Below are positions 1 to 8,186 of a stretch of DNA of 64,000 nucleotides, piece by piece. Each line of letters opens with the position of its first letter. Position 1 is the stretch's first letter. The stretch covers positions 3,596,001 to 3,660,000 of the forward strand of contig NZ_CP108677.1 of NCBI RefSeq assembly GCF_035994945.1, in the 5' to 3' direction. A program made the position numbers and the translations under genes. The stretch comes from Streptomyces sp. NBC_01216 (GTDB lineage Bacteria > Actinomycetota > Actinomycetes > Streptomycetales > Streptomycetaceae). The notes beneath the pieces are model-generated. The model ran no database searches. It saw only the letters and a program-made list of their open reading frames with translations, and was not told the origin of the DNA.

Positions 1-1
1 C

Positions 2-514
2 GACGAGCTCTTCCACGACTGGATCGGCTCCGACGGTTTCTCGCCCGAGGCCGCGGCGATGCTGACCGAGCAGCCGGTGCAGCCGCCCAAGCGGGTGCGG
101 CCGGGCGAGGAGGCCCGCAAGCTGTACCGGGAACTCGTGCGCCTGGCCCACCCCGACCTGGCCCGCGAAGAGGAAGAGCGCAAGCGCCGCGAGGAGTTCA
201 TCACGCGCGTCAACGCGGCGTACGCGCGCGGTGACGCCACGCTGCTGCGCGAGCTGTCCGCCGAATGGGCCGCCGGGCCCGTTCCGGAGCAGGCGCGGCT
301 CAGCGAGAGCGAGGAACTGTACGCCCGCCTGGAATGGCTGTCGCAGCGCAAGGAACTGCTGACGGTGGTCGCCCGGGAGCTGGAGGAGAGCGCCATCGGG
401 GCGATGTTGCGGATGGCTCCGGACGACCCGGACCGGCTTCTGGAGGAGATCGCCGAGCAGTTGCTGGCGCAGGTCTCCGAGCGGGAGGCGGAGCTCGCCG
501 CCCTCGTGCAGTAG
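2..514 (+). CDS. J-domain-like hypothetical protein (5' partial)
   Basis: The reading frame is open to the left edge of the window, so the true start lies outside it; the first internal ATG is at 59. The visible part is hydrophilic and rich in Arg and Glu. The segment with YRELVRLAHPDLA followed by a basic helix and FITRVNAAYARGD resembles helices II-III of a DnaJ J domain with the usual HPD triad (HPDLA). The C-terminal half is mostly helical, with many Glu and Leu residues, and may form a coiled coil. The rhodanese gene follows 59 bp downstream on the same strand. The J-domain assignment is by motif only; a role in chaperone recruitment is inference. Confidence 0.7.
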   Translation, partial: DELFHDWIGSDGFSPEAAAMLTEQPVQPPKRVRPGEEARKLYRELVRLAHPDLAREEEERKRREEFITRVNAAYARGDATLLRELSAEWAAGPVPEQARLSESEELYARLEWLSQRKELLTVVARELEESAIGAMLRMAPDDPDRLLEEIAEQLLAQVSEREAELAALVQ

Positions 515-573
515 GTTGCGCGGGAGCCCGTGTTCGGTCGGGCACCACAGACAGACGAGAGAAGGCCGGTCCC

Positions 574-918
574 ATGAATTTCGCCCCACTGCCCTCGGTG
601 GACGTGGCCTCGGTGCCCGCCGACGCCCTGGTGCTGGACGTCCGGGAGGACGACGAGTGGGCGGCCGGTCATGTCGAGGACGCCCTGCACGTACCGATGA
701 GTGACTTCGTGGCCCGCTTCGGTGAGGTGACCGAGGCGGTCGCCGACGGCCGGCGGGCCTATGTGATGTGCCGGGTGGGTGGCCGCTCGGCGCAGGTCAC
801 GCAGTATCTGGTCCAGCAGGGGATCGACGCCGTGAACGTCGACGGCGGAATGCATGCCTGGGAAGGCGCGGGGCGTCCGATGGTCGCGGACAACGGCACT
901 CAGGCGTTCGTGCTCTGA
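574..918 (+). CDS. Rhodanese-like domain protein
   Basis: A single-domain rhodanese of 114 residues, the usual length for the small GlpE-like class. It has the opening LDVREDDEW motif (residues 21-29) and the active-site loop CRVGGRS with the sulfur-carrying Cys66. Such proteins transfer sulfane sulfur from thiosulfate or persulfide donors to an acceptor; the physiological partner cannot be read from the sequence. The ATG at 574 is chosen because the homology begins there; the frame is open much further upstream, but over the preceding gene in another frame. It is cytoplasmic, with no signal peptide. Confidence 0.85.
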   Translation: MNFAPLPSVDVASVPADALVLDVREDDEWAAGHVEDALHVPMSDFVARFGEVTEAVADGRRAYVMCRVGGRSAQVTQYLVQQGIDAVNVDGGMHAWEGAGRPMVADNGTQAFVL

Positions 919-1021
919 CGTCGGTGACGGTTCCACCGCTCCGCTCCGCTGTCGGGCTGCCGGGCCGTTCCGGCTCCCCCGGGATGACGGGGCTCGGGAT
1001 TCCGGGAGCGCCGGGGAATCG

Positions 1022-2155
1022 TCAGCCGAGGGGATGGTCCGCGAGCAGGTCGCCCAGGGCCTCCTCGTGGGCGGCGGCCGGCCCGAGGGCGAGTTCGAGC
1101 TGCTTCGCCCAGGCGTGGTAGCGGTGCAGAGGGTAGTCGGTATCGGCGCCGATACCGCCGTGCAGGTGCTGGGCGGTCTGTACGACGCGGCGTACACCTT
1201 CCGAAGCCCATATCTTGGCGACGGCGATGTCCGCGGCGGGCGGGAGCGGGCCGCCTGCGCCGGTGCCGATGCGCCATGCCGCCTGCCAGAGCGTGACCTC
1301 CATGGCGCGTAGGTCGATGTAGCGGTCGGCGGTCTGGACGGCGACGGCCTGGAACGTGGCGACCGGGTGGCCGAACTGCTCGCGTTTCCCGGTGTACTGG
1401 CTCGTCATCGCGAGAACGCTCTCCCCGAGACCGAGGGCGAGGGCGCAGGTGCCGGTGGCGAGGACGCCACGGAGCCACTCCCAGGCACCGTCGGTGTCGA
1501 TGACGTGGGCGTCCGTGAGGCGTACGGAGGCGAGTCCGATCTCGGCGAGGAGTTCGCCGCTGGTGGAGAACTGCTCGGCCAGGGTGAGGCCCGTGTGCCT
1601 ACGGGGGACGAGCGCGAGGACCGTACGTCCTTCCGGGGTGTGGGCGGGGACGGCGATGTGATCGGCTGCGTGCGCCCAGGGGACGGCGGTCTGGATTCCG
1701 TCGAGGGTCCAGCCGGCTCCGTCGCGGCGGGCCGTGACCGCCAGTTCGGCGGGATCGTGGCCGCTGCGGCCGTTGGAAGCGACGGTGAGGACGAGATCGC
1801 CGCGGGCGACGCGGGGCAGGAGGTCGGTCGCAGTGGCCTCGGGGGCGTAGCGCTCGACGGCCATGGCGACGGCACCGGTTTCGAGCAGGGGCACGCGGGC
1901 CAGGGCGCGGGCGGCTTCGCGCAGCACGAGGCAGAGTGCGGTGGTGTCGAGGCCGGACCCCTCGCGCTCGGGTGAGAGGACCAGGCCGAGCAGCCCCGAG
2001 GCGGCGAGGCGTGACCAGAGGGGGCGGTCGATGTCGTCGTCGACGGCCCCTGGTGTGCGTGCGGGGCTCGGCACGGCGTCGGGTGCCAAGCCCGAGAAGA
2101 CCGCTCTGGCTGCCTCCACGGCCGCCAGCTGTTCCTCGGTGAAGGTGAAGTCCAC
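1022..2155 (-). CDS. Acyl-CoA dehydrogenase family protein
   Basis: A flavoprotein of the acyl-CoA dehydrogenase superfamily, about 377 residues. It would oxidise an acyl-CoA thioester to the 2-enoyl-CoA using FAD. The N-terminal helical domain starts at DFTFTEEQL. The C-terminal four-helix domain contains a QFGHPVATFQAVA motif and a GGIGADTDYPLHRY motif near the end, typical of the divergent actinobacterial acyl-CoA dehydrogenases. The GTG at 2155 is preferred because GGGAGG lies about 8 bases before it. An upstream in-frame ATG at 2191 has no ribosome site and overlaps a palindrome. The gene lies 66-100 bp after paaE on the same strand but has its own promoter-sized gap. The substrate is unknown; a link to phenylacetate breakdown is inference from position. 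Confidence 0.85.
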   Translation of the reverse strand: MDFTFTEEQLAAVEAARAVFSGLAPDAVPSPARTPGAVDDDIDRPLWSRLAASGLLGLVLSPEREGSGLDTTALCLVLREAARALARVPLLETGAVAMAVERYAPEATATDLLPRVARGDLVLTVASNGRSGHDPAELAVTARRDGAGWTLDGIQTAVPWAHAADHIAVPAHTPEGRTVLALVPRRHTGLTLAEQFSTSGELLAEIGLASVRLTDAHVIDTDGAWEWLRGVLATGTCALALGLGESVLAMTSQYTGKREQFGHPVATFQAVAVQTADRYIDLRAMEVTLWQAAWRIGTGAGGPLPPAADIAVAKIWASEGVRRVVQTAQHLHGGIGADTDYPLHRYHAWAKQLELALGPAAAHEEALGDLLADHPLG

Positions 2156-2194
2156 GGCCTTGCCCTCCCGTTTCCCAGCTCGACCATCCATATC

Positions 2195-2207
2195 TGACGG
2201 ATCGTCA
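2195..2207. promoter_or_regulatory. Candidate operator before acyl-CoA dehydrogenase gene
   Basis: TGACGGATCGTCA is a perfect inverted repeat with 5-base arms around GAT. It lies about 40 bp before the GTG start of the acyl-CoA dehydrogenase gene. It differs from the ACCGA...TCGGT element found elsewhere in the window, so a different regulator is likely. No direct evidence of binding. Confidence 0.4.
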
Positions 2208-2257
2208 AGATAGGGCAGGTGTCACGGGAAGGGAAGGGAAGGCGGAGGCGTCGGCTG

Positions 2258-3319
2258 TCAGCGGTCGAAGTCCAGCTCCACGTCCGCCGTGGCCGGGTGG
2301 GACTGGCACGCCAGCACGTATCCGGCCTCGGTCTCCTCCGGTTCGAGGGCGAAGTTGCGGTCCATCCGTACCTCGCCGCCGACCAGGAAGGCGCGGCAGG
2401 TGCCGCACACTCCGCCCTTGCAGGCATAGGGCGCGTCGGCGCGTGCCCGCAGCACGGTGTCGAGGAGCGTCTCGCCTTCCTGGACGGGCCACTTGCCGGA
2501 ACGTCCGTGCAGGGTCGCCGTCAGTGTGGCGTGGACGGGTGCGTCCGTGGTGACCGCCGGGGCGGGCGCGGACCCGTCGTCGACGTGGAAGATCTCCTGG
2601 TGGACCCGGCCGCGTTCCACTCCCAGACCCCGCAGGGCCTTCTCCGCGCCCTGGACGAGTCCGAAAGGACCGCACAGGAACCAGCCGTCGATCTCGTCGA
2701 CAGGCAGCAGCGTCGGCAGCAGGTCGGCGAGGCGTTCCTGGTCGAGGCGCCCGGACGGCAGGCCCGCCTGCTGTTCCTCCCGGGAGAGCACGGTGACGAG
2801 CTGGAAGCGGTCGGGGTAGCGGTCCTTGAGGTCGGCGACCTCGTCGAGGAACATCGTCGAGGACGCGGTGCGGTCGCTGCGGATCAGGCAGAACCGGGAC
2901 AGCGGTTCGCCGGCGAGCAGGGTCGCGGCCATCGACAGGACCGGGGTGATGCCGCTGCCGCCGACGACCGCCGCGAAGTGCCCGGGGCGCGGAGCCAGGA
3001 CGAAGCGGCCCGTCGGCTCCATGACCTCGACGGTGTCGCCGACGGCCAGCTCCTTGAGCGCGTATGTGGAGAACTCTCCGCCGTCGACCAGCCGGATGCC
3101 CACGCGCAGCACGGGGGCCTCGCAGGCCGGGGCCGCTGGGGCGCAGATGGAGTAGGTGCGTCGGATCTCCTCGCCGTCCCGTGCGGTGCGGCGCAGGGCG
3201 AGGTGCTGGCCGGGGGTGTGGCGGTAGGTCTCGCGCAGCTCGGGCGGGACCGTGAAGGTGACGGCCACCGAGTCGTCCGTGAGCTGCTCGACCTCGCTCA
3301 CCCGGAGCGGATGGAACAT
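2258..3319 (-). CDS. paaE: Phenylacetyl-CoA 1,2-epoxidase reductase subunit PaaE
   Basis: Electron-transfer subunit of the ring-epoxidising multicomponent monooxygenase. It passes electrons from NAD(P)H through FAD and a [2Fe-2S] cluster to the di-iron PaaA subunit. The 353 residues show a ferredoxin-reductase half (RTYS FAD-binding motif at 54-57, then a GGSGITP nucleotide-binding loop) and a C-terminal plant-type ferredoxin half with cluster ligands Cys300, Cys305, Cys308 and Cys338. Its ATG directly follows the paaD stop codon, so it is the last gene of the paaABCDE operon. Length and domain order match the family. Confidence 0.95.
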   Translation of the reverse strand: MFHPLRVSEVEQLTDDSVAVTFTVPPELRETYRHTPGQHLALRRTARDGEEIRRTYSICAPAAPACEAPVLRVGIRLVDGGEFSTYALKELAVGDTVEVMEPTGRFVLAPRPGHFAAVVGGSGITPVLSMAATLLAGEPLSRFCLIRSDRTASSTMFLDEVADLKDRYPDRFQLVTVLSREEQQAGLPSGRLDQERLADLLPTLLPVDEIDGWFLCGPFGLVQGAEKALRGLGVERGRVHQEIFHVDDGSAPAPAVTTDAPVHATLTATLHGRSGKWPVQEGETLLDTVLRARADAPYACKGGVCGTCRAFLVGGEVRMDRNFALEPEETEAGYVLACQSHPATADVELDFDR

Positions 3320-3817
3320 CTACAACTCCTTGAAGTGGTCGAACGGTTCGCGGCAGGCCGTGCAGCGGCGCAGTGCCTTGCACGCGGTGGAGGAGAAGCG
3401 GCTGAGCAGTTCGGTGTCGGTGGAGCCGCAGTGGGGGCAGCGGATCGCCAGGGTCAGGGGCACCGGTCCCGCGGCCGGACCTTGGGGGCGTGGCGGCGCG
3501 ATGCCGAACTCGGCCAGTTTGCGCCGTCCTTCCTCGCTGATGTCGTCGGTCGACCAGGCGGGGGAGAGGACGGTGACGACGGACACCTCGGGCACGCCGT
3601 GGGCGTGGAGGGCCCGCTCGATGTCGGAGGACATCGCCTCGATCGCCGGGCAGCCGGTGTAGGTGGGGGTCAGCGCGACCTCGACGCGGCCGGGGCCGAG
3701 GACCTGTACGCCCCGCAGGACGCCGAGGTCCTCCAGGGTGAGGACGGGCAGTTCGGGGTCGGGAACGGCTCCGGCGACGTGGCTCAGTTCCCGCTCCAGG
3801 GCCGTCATGGTCACCAT
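3320..3817 (-). CDS. paaD: Phenylacetyl-CoA epoxidase accessory protein PaaD
   Basis: MIP18/DUF59-family protein of 165 residues needed for assembly or maturation of the epoxidase, probably its metal or Fe-S centres. The N-terminal MIP18 domain includes VPDPELPVLTLEDLGVLRG and a TGCPAIE motif. The C-terminus carries a CPHCGSTDTE...CTACREPF four-cysteine metal-site tail typical of PaaD. The ATG at 3817 is preceded by GGGAG. It overlaps the paaC stop, giving tight translational coupling; a second ATG in the same frame at 3808 is an alternative. Confidence 0.93.
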   Translation of the reverse strand: MVTMTALERELSHVAGAVPDPELPVLTLEDLGVLRGVQVLGPGRVEVALTPTYTGCPAIEAMSSDIERALHAHGVPEVSVVTVLSPAWSTDDISEEGRRKLAEFGIAPPRPQGPAAGPVPLTLAIRCPHCGSTDTELLSRFSSTACKALRRCTACREPFDHFKEL

Positions 3818-4533
3818 GTCGCTCCCGGGTGGCTGCGGTGGAGGTGCTGCATCTCGGCGAGCATCCGTCCGAAGGGCTCGGTGTGCAGGCCCTGGCGGCC
3901 GGCGCCCGCGGCCCAGGCGCCGGTGCGCGGGCCGTCCGGCACGGTGAGCGTGGCTTGGGTGAGGACGGCGGTGACGGAGTCGAGCCAGGCGTGCTCCATG
4001 GCGGGCGGGTCCACGTCCAGTCCTTCGACGGGCTGGAAGAGTTCTCCGGTGTAGCGCCACAGGGTGTCGCAGGCGCGCTGCATGCGCTGGTGGCTCTCGT
4101 CGGTGCCGTCGCCGAGGCGAAGGGTCCAGTGCTCCGCGTGGTCCTGGTGGTAGGCGACTTCCTTGACGGCCTTGGCCGCCAGTCCGGACAGCGGGCCGTC
4201 GCCGGTGGCCAGCCGGTCGTACAGAAGCCGCTGGTAGGTGGAGAAGTAGAGCTGTCGGGCGATGGTGTGGGCGAAGTCGCCGTTGGGCTGCTCGACGAGC
4301 TGGCAGTTACGGAAGGCGCGTTCCTCCCGGAGATAGGCCAGTGCGTCCTCGTCGCCGACGAGGGAGAGCAGGATGCGTGCCTGGCCGAGCAGGTCGAGCG
4401 CGATGTTGGCGAGGGCGACCTCCTCCTCCAGGACGGGGGCGTCGCCGGCCCACTCCCCCAGCCGGTGCGAGAGCACGAGGGCGTCGTCCCCGAGGGCGAG
4501 GGCGGCTGTGGTGATCACGGCGGTGTCGTTCAC
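3811..4533 (-). CDS. paaC: Phenylacetyl-CoA epoxidase structural subunit PaaC
   Basis: Ferritin-like helical subunit of 240 residues that pairs with PaaA in the epoxidase core. PaaC does not itself carry the functional di-iron site. Visible marks are DDALVLSHRLGEW at the start, ANIALDLLGQAR, and KEVAYHQDHAEHW in the third helix, all characteristic of the family. It overlaps paaB by 4 bases upstream and paaD by 7 bases downstream. The operon order paaA-B-C-D-E is the standard one. Confidence 0.95.
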   Translation of the reverse strand: MNDTAVITTAALALGDDALVLSHRLGEWAGDAPVLEEEVALANIALDLLGQARILLSLVGDEDALAYLREERAFRNCQLVEQPNGDFAHTIARQLYFSTYQRLLYDRLATGDGPLSGLAAKAVKEVAYHQDHAEHWTLRLGDGTDESHQRMQRACDTLWRYTGELFQPVEGLDVDPPAMEHAWLDSVTAVLTQATLTVPDGPRTGAWAAGAGRQGLHTEPFGRMLAEMQHLHRSHPGATW

Positions 4534-4817
4534 AGGTGCTTCACCCCGTCCGGGATCTCGTAGAAGGTCGGGTGGCGGTAGGGCTTGTCGGCCGACGGCT
4601 CGAAGAAGGGGTCCTTCTCGTCCGGCGAGGAGGCGGTGATCGCGGTGGAGGGGACCACCCAGATCGACACGCCTTCGTTGCGGCGGGTGTAGAGGTCACG
4701 GGCGTTGCGCAGGGCCATCTCGGCGTCCGGCGCGTGGAGGCTGCCCGCGTGGGTGTGGGACAGTCCGCGGCGCGAGCGCACGAACACCTCCCACAGCGGC
4801 CATCCGTCGGTGGTCAT
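4530..4817 (-). CDS. paaB: Phenylacetyl-CoA epoxidase subunit PaaB
   Basis: Small subunit of 95 residues that bridges PaaAC heterodimers in the epoxidase complex. It begins [24 protein letters not shown] in outline and contains [17 protein letters not shown], the family signature. The ATG at 4817 has GGAGG about 8 bases upstream and overlaps the paaA stop as ATGA. The same frame stays open far upstream through paaA, but those residues are an Arg/Pro-rich shadow and are not part of the protein. Confidence 0.95.
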   Translation of the reverse strand: MTTDGWPLWEVFVRSRRGLSHTHAGSLHAPDAEMALRNARDLYTRRNEGVSIWVVPSTAITASSPDEKDPFFEPSADKPYRHPTFYEIPDGVKHL

Positions 4818-5887
4818 GCCCGTGCCTCCCCGTGCTGCTGGTCCGTGTGGTGTTCGCCCTGCCGGTCGGACGACCCGGAGGCGTGTTTCGCGGCGTAGGC
4901 CACGGCGGCGTCCCTGACCCAGGCGCCGTTCTCGTGTGCCGTGCGCCGCCGGTCGAGCCGCTGTTCGTTGCAGGGGCCGTTGCCCTTGAGGACGTCCCGG
5001 AACTCGGCCCAGTCGATGGCGCCGAAGTCGTAGTGTCCGCGTTCCTCGTTCCACCGCAGGTCGGGGTCGGGGAGAGTGAGACCGAGGGCCTCGGCCTGCG
5101 GGACGGCGATGTCGACGAACCGCTGGCGCAGCTCGTCGTTGGAGTGCCGCTTGATCTTCCAGGCCATCGACTGCGCGGAGTGCGCGGACTCGTCGTCGGG
5201 CGGCCCGAACATCATCAGGGAGGGCCACCACCAGCGGTCCACCGCGTCCTGGGCCATCGCGTGCTGGGCCTCGGTGCCGTTCGACAGGGCGAGCAGTGCC
5301 TCGTACCCCTGACGCTGGTGGAACGACTCCTCCTTGCAGACGCGCACCATCGCGCGGGCGTAGGGGCCGTAGGAACAACGGCAGAGCGGTACCTGGTTCG
5401 TGATGGCGGCGCCGTCCACGAGCCATCCGATGGCGCCGACGTCGGCCCAGGTCAGCGTGGGGTAGTTGAAGATCGAGGAGTACTTCTGGCGGCCGGAGTG
5501 GAGCTTGTCGAGCAGCTCGTCGCGGTCGGCGCCGAGGGTCTCGGCCGCGCTGTAGAGGTAGAGCCCGTGGCCGGCCTCGTCCTGGACCTTGGCCATGAGG
5601 ATCGCCTTGCGGCGCAGCGAGGGCGCCCGGGTGATCCAGTTGGCCTCCGGCTGCATGCCGATGATCTCGGAGTGCGCGTGCTGCGCGATCTGGCGGACGA
5701 GGGAGGCCCGGTAGGCGTCGGGCATCCAGTCGCGCGGTTCGATGCGCTCGTCCGCGGCGACGGCGGCGTCGAACACGGCCTGGTAGGCGGCCGGCGTCGC
5801 CGCGGCGGCCGTGTCGCCCTCGGAGCGCGCGCCCTTCCCGGACTGCGTGCCCGGGGTCACTGCTGTCGCTGCTGTCCCTGCGGTCAT
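4814..5887 (-). CDS. paaA: Phenylacetyl-CoA 1,2-epoxidase catalytic subunit PaaA
   Basis: Catalytic di-iron subunit that inserts oxygen into the aromatic ring of phenylacetyl-CoA to form the ring-1,2-epoxide, the committed step of aerobic phenylacetate degradation. The protein has 357 residues. Carboxylate/histidine ligands appear in [19 protein letters not shown] (DEAGH at 103-107) and in [12 protein letters not shown]. The first 35 residues are a low-complexity Ala/Gly/Thr tail that is longer than usual. It is the first gene of paaABCDE. GGGAG precedes the ATG by about 5 bases, and the ACCGATCGTTCGGT operator lies only 14 bp upstream. No phenylacetate-CoA ligase (paaK), paaG, paaF or paaJ gene is in the window, so the rest of the pathway must lie elsewhere. 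Confidence 0.96.
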   Translation of the reverse strand: MTAGTAATAVTPGTQSGKGARSEGDTAAAATPAAYQAVFDAAVAADERIEPRDWMPDAYRASLVRQIAQHAHSEIIGMQPEANWITRAPSLRRKAILMAKVQDEAGHGLYLYSAAETLGADRDELLDKLHSGRQKYSSIFNYPTLTWADVGAIGWLVDGAAITNQVPLCRCSYGPYARAMVRVCKEESFHQRQGYEALLALSNGTEAQHAMAQDAVDRWWWPSLMMFGPPDDESAHSAQSMAWKIKRHSNDELRQRFVDIAVPQAEALGLTLPDPDLRWNEERGHYDFGAIDWAEFRDVLKGNGPCNEQRLDRRRTAHENGAWVRDAAVAYAAKHASGSSDRQGEHHTDQQHGEARA

Positions 5888-5901
5888 CGGACTCCCTGCC
5901 G

Positions 5902-5915
5902 ACCGATCGTTCGGT
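5902..5915. promoter_or_regulatory. ACCGATCGTTCGGT operator upstream of paaA
   Basis: Inverted repeat ACCGA-TCGT-TCGGT with perfect 5-base arms, 14 bp before the paaA start codon. The reverse complement, ACCGAACGATCGGT, is identical to the element between paaN and paaH and differs by one base from the one before the bkd operon. The form resembles known actinobacterial PaaR sites (ACCGACCG..CGGT). Binding by the TetR protein encoded at 12385 is inferred. Confidence 0.75.
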
Positions 5916-5960
5916 TGAATGACTTCAATGGTGAGTCGGCGGCCCGTATGGTGTCAACCC

Positions 5961-5969
5961 TGTGGATAA
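5961..5969 (-). promoter_or_regulatory. DnaA-box-like 9-mer
   Basis: TGTGGATAA is the reverse complement of TTATCCACA, the classical DnaA box. It lies 46 bp from the paaA-side operator, in the leader of the divergent DUF5819 gene. One copy alone could be chance, but similar 9-mers sit near the other two operators of this type. Confidence 0.4.
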
Positions 5970-6000
5970 CCGAGGTGGACCGAGCGGGATCGGGGCGGGG

Positions 6001-6873
6001 ATGGACTCGTACGGCGACGGGGGCGTGCGCGAGGGGGACGACGCCCCGGGAACACCGGCTCAGACCCCGGCTCAGACCCCGGCCGAGGGAGCGTCCGCAC
6101 CGGCTTCCGACCCGCTCGCCGACCGGACCGCGATAGCCGGCACCGCCCCTTCGGCGGACACCTCCCCCGGGCCCTCGGCCGCTCCGGACCGCCCGGCGCA
6201 GGTGCCCGGCGCGGGCGTGCTGGCGCTGTCCCTGCCCTCCCAGGTGATCGCCGCCGTCGCGCTCGCGGTCATCGGGGTCTTCGCCTGCGTCCACCTCGCG
6301 ATGGTGTTCCTGCATGTCGCACCCTCGAACACGGTGACCAAGCAGCACGGCGACGCCGTCGACGGCTGGATCTTCCCGGAGTTCGAGCAGAACTGGAAGC
6401 TCTTCGCTCCCAACCCGCTTCAGCAGAACGTCGCCGTCCAGGCCCGCGCGGAGATCGCCGCCGACGACGGCACGCGGCGCACCAGCGACTGGATCGATCT
6501 GTCGGCGCAGGACGCCGCGGCGATCCGCGGCAGCCTGCTGCCCAGCCACGTCGACCAGAACGAGCTGCGCCGGGGCTTCGACTTCTACCTCAACTCCCAC
6601 ACCGACGACTTCCGCCCCCGTGGCGTGCGCGGAAGCCTCTCGGAGCGGTACATGCGACGCATCGTGATGCTCCGCCTCGACGGCGAGAGCCTTGGTGGAA
6701 CGGTGCGGCAGATACAGCTCCGCTCGAAGACGCGCGCCGTCCAGTCCCCGTCCTGGAGCGGGGTGCGGATCAACACCCAACCCGCCTACCGGGTCCTGCC
6801 CTGGTGGCAGGTGACCGCCGCCGACCTGCCGGCCGGCGGGCGGAGCGACGACCGTACGGAGGCCGGCCGGTGA
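6001..6873 (+). CDS. DUF5819 family membrane protein
   Basis: A 290-residue protein with a disordered Ala/Pro/Thr-rich N-terminus of about 80 residues. One membrane segment follows (VIAAVALAVIGVFACVHLAMVF), then an extracytoplasmic domain with FEQNWKLFAPNPLQQN, the signature of DUF5819. The function is unknown. It is the first gene of a three-gene set joined by GTGA overlaps. The next gene encodes an HTTM protein, and in actinobacteria these two families are often adjacent, suggesting a shared membrane activity. The start is uncertain: a GTG at 5962 is in frame but has no ribosome site and lies inside the DnaA-box-like 9-mer. Confidence 0.8.
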   Translation: MDSYGDGGVREGDDAPGTPAQTPAQTPAEGASAPASDPLADRTAIAGTAPSADTSPGPSAAPDRPAQVPGAGVLALSLPSQVIAAVALAVIGVFACVHLAMVFLHVAPSNTVTKQHGDAVDGWIFPEFEQNWKLFAPNPLQQNVAVQARAEIAADDGTRRTSDWIDLSAQDAAAIRGSLLPSHVDQNELRRGFDFYLNSHTDDFRPRGVRGSLSERYMRRIVMLRLDGESLGGTVRQIQLRSKTRAVQSPSWSGVRINTQPAYRVLPWWQVTAADLPAGGRSDDRTEAGR

Positions 6874-8186
6874 GACGCCCCGCCCCGGACCGGGCCGTGA
6901 CCACGCCGGCCGACGTGCTGTCCGAGCCGTACGGGCCACCCGGGACACCCGGAGGGCCCGCGCCGCGTCCGGCGGCCCGCGAACCCTTCGACCGAGCGCT
7001 GGCCCGCGCCGTCCAGCGCGTCACGGCCACCGCGCTCGGCCCCTACCAGACCGCGGTCGTCAGGATCGGCTTCTCCCTCACCTGGCTGCTCTTCCTGCTG
7101 CGCGAGCTGCCCCACCGCCATGAGCTGTACGGCCCCGACGGCCCCTGGTCCTGGGAGATGGCCCGTCGGCTGATCGCCGACAACCATGCCTTCTCCGTGC
7201 TGATGTGGTCCGACAGCGGACTCTGGTTCGAGATCGTCTACGGGCTCGCGGTGCTCTCCTCGGCCTTGATGCTCCTGGGCTGGCGCACCCGCGCCGTCTC
7301 GGTGGTCTTCATGGCCGGGGTGCTGTCGCTGCAGAACCGCTCCATCTTCATGGGCGACGGCGGCGACAACGTCGTGCACCTCGTCGCCCTCTACCTCGTG
7401 CTGGTCCGATGCGGCCAGGTCTGGTCGCTCGACGCCCGCCGCCGCGCCCGCGAGGCCCGCGAGGCGGACCTCGGCCGGCCCGCCCGCCGCGACGTCGTCG
7501 GTCCCCTGCTCTGGACCGTGCTCGGCGTTCTCCTGCTCGTCGCCACCTCCTACTCCCCCGTCACGGGCGAGTGGTGGCTCATCGTGCTGCTGTGGGCGCT
7601 CTGGGCGGCGCAGGCGCTGTGGTGGCTGGCCTGCCGTCACGCCCCCGGTGAGCCACGCACCCTCCTCGACGTGCTCGCCAACCTCACCCACAACGCGGCA
7701 CTCCTCGTGATCATGGCCGAGGTCTGTCTGATCTACGCGACCGCCGGCTGGTACAAGATCCAGGGGTCACGCTGGCAGGACGGCACAGCGCTGTACTACC
7801 CGCTCAAGCTGGACTACTTCTCCCCGTGGCCGGCGGTCTCCGACCTGCTCGGCTCCAGCGCGCTGATGGTGCTGCTGCTGACCTACGGAACCGTCGCCGT
7901 GCAGGTCGCCTTCCCGTTCACCCTCTTCAACCGCAAGGTGAAGAACGTCCTGCTGGTCGCGATGATGCTGGAGCACGCCGGGATCGCCGTGATCCTGGGC
8001 CTGCCCTTCTTCTCGCTGGCGATGATCTCCGCGGACGCGGTCTTCCTGCCGACGGCCTTCCTGGTGTGGCTGGGATCGCGGGCGGAACGGGGCAAGGACC
8101 GACTGCTCGCGCGCCGGCCGGCCGGGGCGATGCCCGGACCACGCCGTGCCGACGAGGATGAGCCTCCCCGTACCCTCGTCGGGTGA
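6870..8186 (+). CDS. HTTM (vitamin K-dependent carboxylase-like) domain membrane protein
   Basis: A polytopic membrane protein of 438 residues related to the horizontally transferred transmembrane (HTTM) domain of vitamin K-dependent gamma-carboxylase. Marks include an early RIGFSLTWLLFLL helix, SFIFMGDGG-like QNRSIFMGDGGDN, and WYKIQGSRWQDGTALYYPL, a typical HTTM stretch. About eight hydrophobic helices are visible. The GTG at 6870 overlaps the previous stop (GTGA), with GGAGG upstream. The catalytic role in bacteria is not established. Pairing with DUF5819 suggests the two work together in the membrane. Confidence 0.85.
   Translation: MRRPAPDRAVTTPADVLSEPYGPPGTPGGPAPRPAAREPFDRALARAVQRVTATALGPYQTAVVRIGFSLTWLLFLLRELPHRHELYGPDGPWSWEMARRLIADNHAFSVLMWSDSGLWFEIVYGLAVLSSALMLLGWRTRAVSVVFMAGVLSLQNRSIFMGDGGDNVVHLVALYLVLVRCGQVWSLDARRRAREAREADLGRPARRDVVGPLLWTVLGVLLLVATSYSPVTGEWWLIVLLWALWAAQALWWLACRHAPGEPRTLLDVLANLTHNAALLVIMAEVCLIYATAGWYKIQGSRWQDGTALYYPLKLDYFSPWPAVSDLLGSSALMVLLLTYGTVAVQVAFPFTLFNRKVKNVLLVAMMLEHAGIAVILGLPFFSLAMISADAVFLPTAFLVWLGSRAERGKDRLLARRPAGAMPGPRRADEDEPPRTLVG

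Noticed and set aside
2219..4054. A 611-residue plus-strand frame over paaC-E
   Set aside because: Antisense to paaC, paaD and paaE, with low-complexity His/Gly/Val composition and no recognisable domain.
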